DNA of 64,000 nt from Chania fonticola_B. GTDB lineage: Bacteria; Pseudomonadota; Gammaproteobacteria; Enterobacterales; Enterobacteriaceae. The stretch is from NCBI RefSeq assembly GCF_048537545.1, contig NZ_CP183218.1; one strand, given 5' to 3'. The notes below the pieces were generated by a model that ran no database searches, was not told the DNA's origin, and worked only from the letters and a program-made list of their open reading frames with translations. A program made the position numbers and the translations under genes. Positions 44,319 to 53,208 of this stretch are shown here, one piece after another (the stretch's first letter is position 1; the number at the start of each line of letters is the position of its first letter).

Positions 44319-44972
44319 CTTAGTAAACACGTTGGTCAGGGTGAGCATCAGCTTACCATCCTTACCGGAGTCGAGCTGGTTGTCAAACCCGCGCAGACAA
44401 TTGCGCTGATCGGCGAGTCCGGTTCGGGGAAATCGACCTTGTTGGGCATCCTTGCCGGGCTGGACGACGGCAGCGAAGGCGAAGTTAGCCTGCTGGGGGA
44501 ATCGCTGACCGCGCTGGATGAAGAAGGGCGAGCTGCGCTGCGGGCAAAAAACGTCGGTTTTGTGTTCCAGTCTTTCATGCTGGTCCCCACCTTGAACGCA
44601 TTGGAAAACGTACAACTCCCTGCGCTGCTGCGTGGTGAAAGCGATCGTCAAAGCCGGGACCAAGCAGTGCAACTGTTGGAACAGCTGGGATTAGGCAAGC
44701 GTCTTAATCACCTGCCAGCGCAACTTTCCGGCGGGGAGCAACAGCGTGTGGCGTTGGCACGGGCGTTCAGTGGCCGCCCTCGGGTGCTGTTCGCCGATGA
44801 ACCCACCGGCAACCTGGATCGCCAGACTGGTGAGCGCATTGCCGATCTGCTGTTCTCCCTCAACCGCGATTTCGCCACCACACTGATCCTGGTCACCCAT
44901 GACGAGACCCTGGCGGCTCGCTGTCAGCGGCGGCTGCGCTTGCGTGAAGGCAAGCTGTGGGAGGAAGCATGA
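44286..44972 (+). CDS. ybbA: ABC transporter ATP-binding protein YbbA
   Basis: ATPase partner of membrane protein YbbP in a LolD/MacB-type exporter complex. The 228 residues match E. coli YbbA and start MPAEN in both. Walker A is GESGSGKST, the Q-loop lies in FVFQSFMLVP, the signature is LSGGEQQRVALARAF, Walker B is RVLFADEPTGNLD, and the H-loop is LVTHDE. Its stop overlaps the ybbP start by ATGA. Its start lies inside the first codons of tesA on the other strand; the same TesA and YbbA N-termini are present in E. coli, suggesting the overlap is conserved. Confidence 0.96.
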   Translation: MPAENVLEVHHLSKHVGQGEHQLTILTGVELVVKPAQTIALIGESGSGKSTLLGILAGLDDGSEGEVSLLGESLTALDEEGRAALRAKNVGFVFQSFMLVPTLNALENVQLPALLRGESDRQSRDQAVQLLEQLGLGKRLNHLPAQLSGGEQQRVALARAFSGRPRVLFADEPTGNLDRQTGERIADLLFSLNRDFATTLILVTHDETLAARCQRRLRLREGKLWEEA

Positions 44973-47401
44973 TTTGGCGTTGGTTCTGGCGTGAATGGCG
45001 TTCGCCTTCGCTGCTGATCGTCTGGCTGGCGCTGACGCTGTCGGTGGCCTGCGTGTTGGCACTGGGCAGCATCAGCGATCGCATGGACAAAGGCTTGAGC
45101 CAGCAAAGCCGCGACTTTATCGCCGGGGATCGGGTATTGCGTACCGCGCGCCCGGTGCCGGAAGGCTGGCTGCTCGATGCCCAGCAACAGGGGCTGAAAG
45201 TCAGCCGCCAGCTCTCTTTTACTACCATGACCTACGCAGGGGATCGTCCGCTACTGGCCAACGTCAAGGCTACCGATGCGGCCTATCCGCTGTATGGGCA
45301 GTTGGAAACCCTGCCAGCCAATCTAAAACCTGTGCCGGGCAGCGTGCTGGTGGCTCCGCGCCTGTTGGCATTATTGGATATCAAGGTCGGCGATAATCTG
45401 GAGGTGGGGGATACCACGTTACGCATAGCCGGTGAAGTTGTGCAGGAGCCGGATTCTGGCTTCAATCCGTTCCAGACTGCGCCTGGCATTATCATCAACC
45501 TGGCGGATGTGGATAAAACCGGAGCGGTACAGCCGGGTAGTCGCCTGACCTACCGTTATATGTTTGCCGGTGCGCCAACCGATATTCAACGTTATGAAGA
45601 ACGCCTCAAACCGCAGCTCAAACCCGATCAGCGTTGGTATGGGTTAGAGGAATCCGGCAGCGCGCTAGGCAAATCGCTACAGCGCTCCCAACAGTTCCTG
45701 CTGCTTTCGGCGCTGCTGACTTTACTGCTGTCGATTGCCGCCGTAGCGGTGGCGATGAGCCACTATTGCCGCAGCCGCTATGACCTGATTGCGGTGCTGA
45801 AAACCCTGGGGGCTGGCAGAAAGGCGCTCAGCAAGCTGATTATTGGCCAGTGGTTGGCGGTGTTACTGCTGGCGGGAACCTGCGGCAGCGTGATTGGTCT
45901 CGGGTTTGAAGCGGTGTTAATCCGCTTGTTGGCACCGGTGTTGCCGGGGGAACTCCCCGCAGCCGGGGGCTGGCCGTGGCTGTGGGCGATGGGGGCTCTG
46001 GTCATGATTTCTCTGCTGGTTGGGCTGCGCCCGTACCGGCAACTGCTGGCGACTCAGCCACTGCGCGTACTGCGCCGGGATGTGGTGGCTAACGTCTGGC
46101 CTTTGCGTTACTTCCTGCCAGCTACTGCGGTGATTGTGGTCGGGCTACTGTCGGTATTAATGGGGGCAAGTACGCTACTGTGGGCCATTCTGGCCGGTAT
46201 GGTGGTGCTGGCCTTGCTGCTGGGGGGAATAGGCTGGGGCAGCCTGTTGCTGCTGCGGCGCATCACGCTGAAAAATCTGGCGCTGCGGTTGGCGGTGAAT
46301 CGCCTGTTGCATCAGCCTTGGGTAACGATCAGCCAGTTAGCGGCGTTCTCGCTGTCGTTTATGTTACTGGCCCTGCTGCTGGTCTTGCGTGGCGATCTGC
46401 TCGATCGTTGGCAACAGCAGTTACCGCCAGACAGCCCGAACTATTTCCTGTTGAATATGACCACGGCACAGGTTCCACAGGTGAAAGCCTTCTTGCAACA
46501 GCATCAGCTGCATGAGGAAACCTTTTACCCCATCGTGCGTGTACGCCTGTCGGAAATTAACCAGCAGGTGGCGACGGAGCGGGTGCATGAAGACGATCCC
46601 GGTGGCGAGGCGGTGAACCGTGAACTGAATCTGACCTGGCAACGCGATCTGCCGGACCATAACCCGTTGACGGCAGGCTCCTGGCCGCCGAAAACCGGCG
46701 AGGTCTCGATGGATGAAGGGATCGCCGGCAGGCTCAAGATCCAGTTGGGCGATACCTTGACGTTCAGCGGCGATACTCAATCGTTCAGCGCCAAAGTCAC
46801 CAGCCTGCGGCAGGTGGATTGGGAAAGCCTGAAGCCGAACTTTTACTTTATCTTCCCGCCGGGTGCATTGGACGGCCAGCCACAAACCTGGCTGACCAGC
46901 TTCCGCTATGACGGTGACGGCAAGGTGCTGACCCAGCTCAACCGCCAGTTCCCAACCCTGAGCCTGCTGGATATCGGTTCGATCCTCAAGCAGGTCGGCG
47001 GCGTGTTGCAGCAGGTGAGCAGGGCGTTGGAGGTGATGGTGGTGCTGGTGGTGATCTGCGGCGGTCTGTTGTTGATGGCTCAGGTACAGGTAGGGATGCG
47101 GCAACGTAGGCAGGAGCTGGTGGTTTACCGCACGCTAGGCGCAGGTAAACGCCTGCTGCGCGGTACGCTGTGGTGCGAGTTTGCGTTGCTTGGGCTGGTA
47201 GCCGGGATCGCGGCGGCGGTGGGGGCAGAAGCGGCGCTTTGGCTGTTGCAGACCAAGGTGTTCGACTTCCCGTGGGCACCTACGCCGGTGCTGTGGTGGG
47301 CGTTACCGCTGCTGAGTGCCTTGCTGCTCTCGCTGTGTGGCGGCTGGCTTGGCGTGCGCCTGCTTCGCGGCCGGGCGTTGTTCCGCAGCTACGAAGGGTA
47401 A
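44969..47401 (+). CDS. ybbP: FtsX/MacB-type permease YbbP
   Basis: Inner-membrane permease of about 810 residues (E. coli 804), with an N-terminal segment RWFWREWRSPSLLIVWLALT, a large periplasmic region of about residues 40-250, a first FtsX-type helix bundle from about 255 (LLLSALLTLLLSIAAVAVAM), a second bundle, another periplasmic domain, and a final FtsX domain near 690-805 (VVLVVICGGLLLMAQVQVGM). It works with YbbA; in E. coli the TesA-YbbA-YbbP group has been proposed to extract lipophilic molecules. Start 44969 gives MIWRWFW, with gggagg upstream. Confidence 0.94.
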   Translation: MIWRWFWREWRSPSLLIVWLALTLSVACVLALGSISDRMDKGLSQQSRDFIAGDRVLRTARPVPEGWLLDAQQQGLKVSRQLSFTTMTYAGDRPLLANVKATDAAYPLYGQLETLPANLKPVPGSVLVAPRLLALLDIKVGDNLEVGDTTLRIAGEVVQEPDSGFNPFQTAPGIIINLADVDKTGAVQPGSRLTYRYMFAGAPTDIQRYEERLKPQLKPDQRWYGLEESGSALGKSLQRSQQFLLLSALLTLLLSIAAVAVAMSHYCRSRYDLIAVLKTLGAGRKALSKLIIGQWLAVLLLAGTCGSVIGLGFEAVLIRLLAPVLPGELPAAGGWPWLWAMGALVMISLLVGLRPYRQLLATQPLRVLRRDVVANVWPLRYFLPATAVIVVGLLSVLMGASTLLWAILAGMVVLALLLGGIGWGSLLLLRRITLKNLALRLAVNRLLHQPWVTISQLAAFSLSFMLLALLLVLRGDLLDRWQQQLPPDSPNYFLLNMTTAQVPQVKAFLQQHQLHEETFYPIVRVRLSEINQQVATERVHEDDPGGEAVNRELNLTWQRDLPDHNPLTAGSWPPKTGEVSMDEGIAGRLKIQLGDTLTFSGDTQSFSAKVTSLRQVDWESLKPNFYFIFPPGALDGQPQTWLTSFRYDGDGKVLTQLNRQFPTLSLLDIGSILKQVGGVLQQVSRALEVMVVLVVICGGLLLMAQVQVGMRQRRQELVVYRTLGAGKRLLRGTLWCEFALLGLVAGIAAAVGAEAALWLLQTKVFDFPWAPTPVLWWALPLLSALLLSLCGGWLGVRLLRGRALFRSYEG

Positions 47402-47414
47402 GCGGCGCATAAAA

Positions 47415-47439
47415 AAGGGTTCAGCGTGGCTGAACCCTT
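47415..47439. terminator. Terminator between ybbP and purK
   Basis: Perfect 11-pair stem AAGGGTTCAGC-gtg-GCTGAACCCTT. The plus strand has six A residues on its left, giving a T tract on the minus strand for purK; towards ybbP transcripts the tail is TAATTT. It is bidirectional, stronger for purK. Confidence 0.85.
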
Positions 47440-47459
47440 AATTTGCAGTTGTGAACGGA

Positions 47460-48527
47460 TTATCCCAGCTTTTGCTGTGCCCAGGCCAAGCCACTTTGAT
47501 ACTCGGCTGGCAGCAGCGGCGCTAATGCCTGCAACGCCTGTTGCAAAGAGGCCGCATCGGGATCGTTGAGATTCAGATGACCCACCTTACGCCCCTCACG
47601 CACCTCTTTCTCATACCAGTGCAAATGCACCAGCGGCAGGGCCAGCCATTGCTGGTTCACCGCCGTACCGATCAGATTGACCATCACCGAAGGGGTATTC
47701 ACCACCGGCTTAGGCAGCGGCAGCCCCAGGATGGCCCGCAAATGCAGCTCAAACTGGCTGATGGAAGCGCCGTTCTGCGTCCAGTGGCCACTGTTGTGGA
47801 CACGCGGAGCCAGCTCGTTGATCAACAGGCTGTCACCGACGATAAAGCACTCCATCGCCATTACACCCACGTAGTTCAACTCATCGAGGATCGCAGCCAA
47901 CATCTGCTCGGCCTGCTGTTGCAACGCCGGGTTAGGCTGTGGCAGCGCCACGCTGGTACGCAGAATGCCTTCTTCGTGCAGGTTGTGGGTCAGCGGATAG
48001 AATACCGACTGGCCATCGTGACCACGGGCACCCACCAACGACACTTCGCCAGAGAAATTAATCCCCTGCTCGACGATGCATTCACCATAGTTATCCGCCG
48101 GTAACTCAGCCTCTTGGCCCGGGCGCAAACGCCACTGGCCGCGGCCGTCGTAACCACCCACGCGGCGTTTAACGATCGCCAACTCACCCAAGGTGGCAAA
48201 CACCTGAGGCCATTCGTCAGCACTTGCCAGCAATTGCCAAGGTGCGGTAGCGAGATGAAGTTGATCGAGCAGTTGCTTCTGCGTCAGGCGATCGGCCAGC
48301 CGCGGGAAGATATCGCGGTTGACGAAGTTATTGTGTGTCGCCAGCTCGCGGGTCAGGGCGGTTTCTGGCCAGCGTTCGATCTCTGCGGTGATCACCGCGT
48401 TTTGATAGGGCACCGCTTCCGGCTCGGCATCCAGACCGACAGGATAAACCGCAATGCCCAACGGCTCACCGGCCTGGCGCAGCATACGCCCTAACTGGCC
48501 GTTACCCAGTACGCAAACCGGCTTCAT
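47460..48527 (-). CDS. purK: N5-carboxyaminoimidazole ribonucleotide synthase
   Basis: ATP-dependent carboxylation of aminoimidazole ribonucleotide in purine synthesis. It has the ATP-grasp fold with VCVLGNGQLGRMLRQAGEPL at the N-terminus, AIVKRRVGGYDGRGQWRL in the nucleotide site, and MAMECFIVGDSLLINELAPR, with Glu ligands, then VHNSGHWTQNGAS. The ATG at 48527 gives 355 residues, the E. coli length; the frame open to 48584 reads inside purE. purE and purK overlap by ATGA, so they are translated together. Confidence 0.96.
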   Translation of the reverse strand: MKPVCVLGNGQLGRMLRQAGEPLGIAVYPVGLDAEPEAVPYQNAVITAEIERWPETALTRELATHNNFVNRDIFPRLADRLTQKQLLDQLHLATAPWQLLASADEWPQVFATLGELAIVKRRVGGYDGRGQWRLRPGQEAELPADNYGECIVEQGINFSGEVSLVGARGHDGQSVFYPLTHNLHEEGILRTSVALPQPNPALQQQAEQMLAAILDELNYVGVMAMECFIVGDSLLINELAPRVHNSGHWTQNGASISQFELHLRAILGLPLPKPVVNTPSVMVNLIGTAVNQQWLALPLVHLHWYEKEVREGRKVGHLNLNDPDAASLQQALQALAPLLPAEYQSGLAWAQQKLG

Positions 48528-49048
48528 GCATCCTCCCGTGGGTCTGGATGGTTCAGCACCTCGTCGGTCTGTGCCTGACGCCACTGTGCCAACCGCTGTG
48601 CCAGTCCGGCATCGTGCAGCGCCAGGATTTGTGCTGCCAGCAACCCGGCGTTGGCCGCACCGGCTTTGCCGATGGCGAGCGTACCCACAGGAATGCCGCG
48701 TGGCATCTGCACGATGGAATACAGGCTATCGACACCGCTTAACGCAGCGCTTTGCACCGGCACACCCAACACCGGAACCAGCGTTTTGGCCGCCAACATG
48801 CCTGGCAGATGCGCAGCACCACCGGCACCGGCGATGATCACGTCAAAACCCATGGCCTTGGCATGTTCGGCAAAGCTGAACAGCTTGTCCGGCGTGCGGT
48901 GGGCGGAGACAACTTCGACATGGAACGGGACATTCAGCGTGGTCAGAACTTCGGCCGCGGACTGCATAGTGGCCCAGTCACTTTTTGAACCCATTACGAT
49001 TGCGATTTTAACCCCAGCGTTGGCGGCTGAAGTAGCGGTGGCTCCCAT
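48524..49048 (-). CDS. purE: N5-carboxyaminoimidazole ribonucleotide mutase
   Basis: Moves the carboxyl group made by PurK to C4, yielding CAIR. The class I PurE signature is intact: IVMGSKSDWATMQ with Ser and Asp for substrate, SAHRTPDKLF with the key His, IAGAGGAAHLPGM, and LSIV-type loop SLYSIVQMPRGIPVGTLAIG. The ATG at 49048 gives 174 residues (E. coli 169); GGAG lies ten bases upstream. A PurR box lies about 80 bases upstream of the start. Confidence 0.96.
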   Translation of the reverse strand: MGATATSAANAGVKIAIVMGSKSDWATMQSAAEVLTTLNVPFHVEVVSAHRTPDKLFSFAEHAKAMGFDVIIAGAGGAAHLPGMLAAKTLVPVLGVPVQSAALSGVDSLYSIVQMPRGIPVGTLAIGKAGAANAGLLAAQILALHDAGLAQRLAQWRQAQTDEVLNHPDPREDA

Positions 49049-49129
49049 GAGTGCATGGCTCCTGTGATGTGGACAAACGTCGGCTGGCAGGCCGTATGAG
49101 GGCGTAGAGCATATCATGGGTACAGGGAG

Positions 49130-49145
49130 AGGAAAACGGTTGCGT
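49130..49145 (-). promoter_or_regulatory. PurR operator of purEK
   Basis: On the minus strand ACGCAACCGTTTTCCT matches 13 of 16 positions of the PurR consensus ACGCAAACGTTTGCGT. It sits just upstream of purE, so purEK should be repressed by PurR with hypoxanthine or guanine. Confidence 0.88.
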
Positions 49146-49179
49146 CGACGGTTTTTACCATCAAAAGCTGGAAAACGGC

Positions 49180-49902
49180 CTAGAAGGGGAACTCGATAAG
49201 TTCCACGGCATCTGCCGTGACTTTAATCATTGAGCCTTGTGTATGCCAGGCTCCCAACACCGCGCGATGGGCTTTACCGTTTGGTAATGCCAGCGGATGG
49301 ACTGCTGGGCGATGAGTGTGGCCGTGGATCATCCAGTGGACGTTGTGGCGCAACATGGCCTGCTCAACGGCCTGCGGGTTGACGTCCATAATCGCGGTGG
49401 ATTTGTATTGGTTGCTTTGTTGGCTGCGAGCACGCATTTTAGCGGCGATCTTCAAGCGCCAGCGCAGGGGGAGAGCCAGAAAAGCACGTTGGATCCAGGT
49501 GTTATGAACTTTCTTGCGGAATTCTTGATAGGCCTGATCGTCGGTGCACAGGGTATCACCGTGCAGGATCAGGATCTTGCGGCCATACAGCTCGACGACT
49601 TGCTCTTCCGGTAGCAGGATCATGCCGCTCTGCCTGGCAAAGCGCTTACCCAACAGGAAATCGCGGTTGCCGTGAATGAAGTAGCAGGGTACTCCGGCCT
49701 GGTGCAACGCCTTGAGTGCGGTGGCAATTTCGCGATGCAACGGCTCGGGGTCGTCATCGCCAATCCAGGCTTCAAACAGATCGCCCAAGATATATAACGC
49801 ATCGGCGTGAACGGCTTCACGCTGCAAAAAACGCAGAAAACCGGCAGTAATTGCCGGTTCCTGTACGCATAGATGCAGGTCTGCGATGAACAGCGTGCTC
49901 AT
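49180..49902 (-). CDS. lpxH: UDP-2,3-diacylglucosamine hydrolase
   Basis: Cytosolic face Mn2+ metallophosphoesterase that makes lipid X and UMP in lipid A synthesis. It is 240 residues long, the E. coli length. The five metallophosphatase blocks are present: FIADLHL (Asp8, His10), GDLFEAWIGDD, HGNRDFLLG, HGDTLCTDDQAY and HGHTHRP. It lies ten bases downstream of ppiB, so the two are cotranscribed. Confidence 0.97.
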   Translation of the reverse strand: MSTLFIADLHLCVQEPAITAGFLRFLQREAVHADALYILGDLFEAWIGDDDPEPLHREIATALKALHQAGVPCYFIHGNRDFLLGKRFARQSGMILLPEEQVVELYGRKILILHGDTLCTDDQAYQEFRKKVHNTWIQRAFLALPLRWRLKIAAKMRARSQQSNQYKSTAIMDVNPQAVEQAMLRHNVHWMIHGHTHRPAVHPLALPNGKAHRAVLGAWHTQGSMIKVTADAVELIEFPF

Positions 49903-49912
49903 GCAGCCGCGA

Positions 49913-50407
49913 TTACTCGCTGACGGTAACGCTGGTGATCACGACATCTTCAACCGGTACATCCTGGTGCATGCCGCTGCGGCCAGTTTTTACCGCTTTG
50001 ATCTTCTCGACCACGTCCATGCCTTCTGCCACTTCGGCAAATACGCAGTAACCCCAACCCTGGGAGTTTTCAGCACGGAAGTTCAGGAAGTCGTTATCTA
50101 CCACGTTGATGAAGAACTGGGCGGTGGCAGAGTGTGGATCGTTGGTACGAGCCATTGCCAGGGTGCCACGGGTGTTTTTCAGGCCGTTGTTAGCTTCGTT
50201 CTTGATGGTTGCTTTGGTGTCTTTCTGACGCATACCAGGTTCAAAACCACCACCCTGAACCATAAAGCCGTTGATGACACGGTGGAAGATGGTGTTGTTG
50301 TAGAAGCCTTCACGGCAGTAGTTCAGGAAGTTTTCAACGGTAACCGGTGCCTTGTCAGCAAAGGTCTTGATAACGATATCGCCGTGATTGGTGTGGAAAG
50401 TAACCAT
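49913..50407 (-). CDS. ppiB: Peptidyl-prolyl cis-trans isomerase B (cyclophilin)
   Basis: Cytoplasmic cyclophilin of 164 residues, the E. coli length, without a signal peptide. Catalytic residues are seen in TIFHRVINGFMVQGGGFEPG (Phe, His, Arg, Gln) and SATAQFFINVVDNDFLNF; GTLAMART also fits. It is first in the ppiB-lpxH operon and divergent from cysS. Confidence 0.97.
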   Translation of the reverse strand: MVTFHTNHGDIVIKTFADKAPVTVENFLNYCREGFYNNTIFHRVINGFMVQGGGFEPGMRQKDTKATIKNEANNGLKNTRGTLAMARTNDPHSATAQFFINVVDNDFLNFRAENSQGWGYCVFAEVAEGMDVVEKIKAVKTGRSGMHQDVPVEDVVITSVTVSE

Positions 50408-50693
50408 GGTTTTAGTCCTAGCAAGATGAAATGAGCTGTCACATAGGAAGGCGTGTGAGCAATCAGACCGACTTTATAACATATCTCAATTAATCAGTCA
50501 GCAGTGGCTAGGGTGGCAGTTTCGCGGCAGAAATACACGTGTTGTTATCTTAGTCTGGATCAGGTTAATTCCGATCCCACGCAATTTTCTGCCGATCAAT
50601 TCAGCAATCCTTGGGCTTGACCTTGCAATAGAACAGCCTTCGGGTTTCAATATGCGGATATGTTTGTTATCACGCACACCACGGACAGCCCTG

Positions 50694-52079
50694 ATGCTAA
50701 AGATATTTAATACCCTGAGTCGTCAAAAAGAGGAATTTAAGCCCATTCATGCCGGTAAAGTCGGTATGTACGTGTGCGGGGTAACCATTTATGACCTGTG
50801 TCATATCGGCCACGGGCGTACCTTTGTTGCTTTCGACGTGGTAGCGCGCTACCTGCGTTACCTCGGCTATTCGCTGAACTACGTGCGTAACGTGACCGAC
50901 GTGGACGATAAAATCATCCGTCGTGCGGCAGAAAACGGTGAAACCTGCGATCAACTGACCACGCGTATGCTGGCAGAGATGCACGCCGATTTTGATTCGC
51001 TGCTGATCGAACGCCCGGATCAGGAGCCGCGAGCCACCCATCATATCGAAGAAATCATCGAGATCACCCAACGCCTGTTGGCACGCGATCATGCCTATGT
51101 GGCCAGCAACGGCGACGTGATGTTCTCCATCGATAGCGATCCACAATATGGCCTGCTTTCCCGTCAGGATCTGGAGCAACTGCAAGCCGGTGCGCGCGTG
51201 GAAATCGACGATGTAAAACGCAACCCGATGGACTTCGTGCTGTGGAAGATGTCCAAGCCGGGCGAACCAAGCTGGGAATCACCTTGGGGTCCAGGCCGTC
51301 CTGGCTGGCATATTGAATGCTCGGCCATGAACTGCAAACAGCTAGGCACCCATTTTGACATTCACGGCGGTGGTTCCGATCTGATGTTCCCGCACCACGA
51401 GAACGAGATTGCCCAATCCAGCTGCGCGCATGATGGCCCGTACGTCAATTACTGGATGCACTCCGGGATGGTGATGATTGATAAAGAGAAGATGTCGAAG
51501 TCGTTGGACAACTTCTTTACCATCCGTGACGTGCTGGGCTACTACGACGCCGAAACCGTGCGTTACTTCCTGATGTCTGGCCACTACCGCAGCCAACTGA
51601 ACTACAGCGAAGAGAACCTGAAACAGGCTCGCGCTTCGCTGGAGCGTTTATATACCGCGCTGCGTGGCACCGACGCTAATGCCAAACCTGCTGGCGGTGA
51701 AGCCTTTGAAGCGCGTTTCCGTGAAGCCATGGACGACGACTTCAACACCCCGGAAGCCTATTCCGCGTTGTTCGACCTGGCGCGTGAAGTAAACCGTCTG
51801 AAGAGCGAAGACATGGCGGCGGCGAATGGGTTGGCGGCAGAGCTGCGTAAGCTGGCCAAGGTCTTGGGCCTGCTGCAACAGGAACCAGAACAGTTCCTGC
51901 AAGGTGGCGCGCAAGCGGACGACTCGGAAGTGGCAGAGATTGAAGCGTTGATCAAACAGCGTAACGACGCGCGTGCCGCCAAAGACTGGGCGCTGGCAGA
52001 TGCCGCTCGCGATCGGTTGAACGAGATGAATATCGTGCTGGAAGATGGCCCGCAGGGGACCAGCTGGCGTCGTAAGTAA
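50694..52079 (+). CDS. cysS: Cysteinyl-tRNA synthetase
   Basis: Class I aminoacyl-tRNA synthetase. Motifs are VCGVTIYDLCHIGHGRTFVA with the HIGH box and zinc Cys, GWHIECSAMNCK and HGGGSDLMFPHHENEIAQS with the remaining zinc ligands, and KMSKS in the ATP loop. The C-terminal ADDSEVAEIEALIKQRNDAR region is the anticodon-binding domain. The ATG at 50694 (MLKIFNTLSRQKEEF) gives 461 residues, identical in length and start to E. coli; the frame open from 50652 adds 14 residues. Confidence 0.97.
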   Translation: MLKIFNTLSRQKEEFKPIHAGKVGMYVCGVTIYDLCHIGHGRTFVAFDVVARYLRYLGYSLNYVRNVTDVDDKIIRRAAENGETCDQLTTRMLAEMHADFDSLLIERPDQEPRATHHIEEIIEITQRLLARDHAYVASNGDVMFSIDSDPQYGLLSRQDLEQLQAGARVEIDDVKRNPMDFVLWKMSKPGEPSWESPWGPGRPGWHIECSAMNCKQLGTHFDIHGGGSDLMFPHHENEIAQSSCAHDGPYVNYWMHSGMVMIDKEKMSKSLDNFFTIRDVLGYYDAETVRYFLMSGHYRSQLNYSEENLKQARASLERLYTALRGTDANAKPAGGEAFEARFREAMDDDFNTPEAYSALFDLAREVNRLKSEDMAAANGLAAELRKLAKVLGLLQQEPEQFLQGGAQADDSEVAEIEALIKQRNDARAAKDWALADAARDRLNEMNIVLEDGPQGTSWRRK

Positions 52080-52093
52080 ATAGTAATCAGACC

Positions 52094-52123
52094 AAGGACC
52101 CGCTTTTTTACAAGTGGGTCCTT
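52094..52123 (+). terminator. Hairpin terminator after cysS
   Basis: AAGGACCCGCTT (52094-52105) pairs with AAGTGGGTCCTT (52112-52123) over 12 pairs, one of them a wobble. T residues fall in the loop, with none directly after the stem. Confidence 0.6.
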
Positions 52124-52374
52124 GCTACTAGGATCTCTCCTTTGGTTTACCCATCAAATCTCATTTTCGCCAAGCGGGTGGCTTAAAAACACCCCTGCAT
52201 AAATCGTTATAGCTAATCAGTTTTTTTGAACTTATTGTGCAAAATTATGCGTTGTGATTATTTTGTGGGAATACTAGTATCTTTAATCTTTATAAGAACG
52301 GCACATAACGGATATGTTGGATGAGCTATTGTTTAGGAATGCGCTCAAATTAAATATATTACATGGAGTTAATT
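52124..52374. other. AT-rich gene-free stretch before the ankyrin gene
   Basis: About 250 bases with no supported ORF. They are AT-rich compared with cysS and mark the left end of the accessory block. The promoter of the ankyrin gene must lie here, but no clear pair of boxes is seen. Confidence 0.4.
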
Positions 52375-53100
52375 ATGAACTTAAAAAATATTATGTTTAC
52401 AGCCGCCTTTTTTACACTTTTACCCCTTGGTCTACATGCTCAGGAAAATAAATCTGCAGTTGATTTATCAAAATTTAGATTTAGCTATGAAGAGATGCAT
52501 GAAATCGCCAATGATAAATTGCTGTCACATCGTATCTTTTATGAGAAACCGTCAGAAGGCTCTGATGCAGCCTGGTTCGATGCAGTTAAACAGGGAAATT
52601 TGTCAGAGGTAAAAAGAATGGTGGCGGCCGGGCAGAATCTGGAAGCGAAGGATGAAGCCTCTCTGGGACAGACCGCTTTAGGATGGGCTGCCTTTATTGG
52701 TTATTTGGATATGGTTAAGTATCTTACCGAACAGGGTGCTGATATTCGAGCAACGGATAGGGCTGATGTTTATCATTCGGTCAAATCAGCCGTCATGGGG
52801 AAAAACGCGGAGGTTGTAAAATATCTTCATGAGCGCTTAAAGGATGATGTCGACTGGGATGCTGTCGAGCAAGATGGTGAAACTTTATTTATGGTCGCCG
52901 CAGTGGATGGAAGACTTGAGGTGGTAAAATACATTCTGCAGTTTAACCCGGATATAAATGTGGTGGCGAAGAACGAAAATCCAAAAATTGACGCCAGTCC
53001 TCTCAGTGGTGCCTGTGAAAATGGGTTTACTGATGTTGCTAATCTGTTGATATCCAAAGGTGCCATCAATCATAAAACCGGTAAATCCAGCTGTGAGTAA
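52375..53100 (+). CDS. Secreted ankyrin-repeat protein
   Basis: A 241-residue protein with a signal peptide (MNLKNIMFTAAFFTLLPLGL, then HAQENK), so it is probably periplasmic. About four ankyrin repeats cover residues 65-230, for example QTALGWAAFIGYLDMVKYLT, ETLFMVAAVDGRLEVVKYIL and SPLSGACENGFTDVANLLIS. The ATG at 52375 is chosen because GGAG lies seven bases upstream; the ATG at 52363 has none. The gene is AT-rich compared with its neighbours, which suggests transfer. Ankyrin proteins bind partner proteins; no partner is evident. It has no counterpart at this place in E. coli. Confidence 0.82.
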   Translation: MNLKNIMFTAAFFTLLPLGLHAQENKSAVDLSKFRFSYEEMHEIANDKLLSHRIFYEKPSEGSDAAWFDAVKQGNLSEVKRMVAAGQNLEAKDEASLGQTALGWAAFIGYLDMVKYLTEQGADIRATDRADVYHSVKSAVMGKNAEVVKYLHERLKDDVDWDAVEQDGETLFMVAAVDGRLEVVKYILQFNPDINVVAKNENPKIDASPLSGACENGFTDVANLLISKGAINHKTGKSSCE

Positions 53101-53117
53101 GGATTATAGGTAATAGA

Positions 53118-53152
53118 TTTCCAACTGCGGCCAATCTCGCCGCAGTTGGAAA
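53118..53152. terminator. Symmetric terminator-like hairpin
   Basis: TTTCCAACTGCGG (53118-53130) and CCGCAGTTGGAAA (53140-53152) form a perfect 13-pair stem in the gap between the convergent ankyrin and LacI-type genes. Confidence 0.6.
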
Positions 53153-53208
53153 ATACCTCTCCTTGGCACGGCCCATTCTTACAGGTAAGGTGGCAAACAT
53201 GGCTTCCT

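Noticed and set aside
43960..44672. Long upstream extension of tesA to 44672
   Set aside because: It runs antisense to ybbA, and the MMNF start at 44318 matches E. coli TesA with a proper signal peptide.
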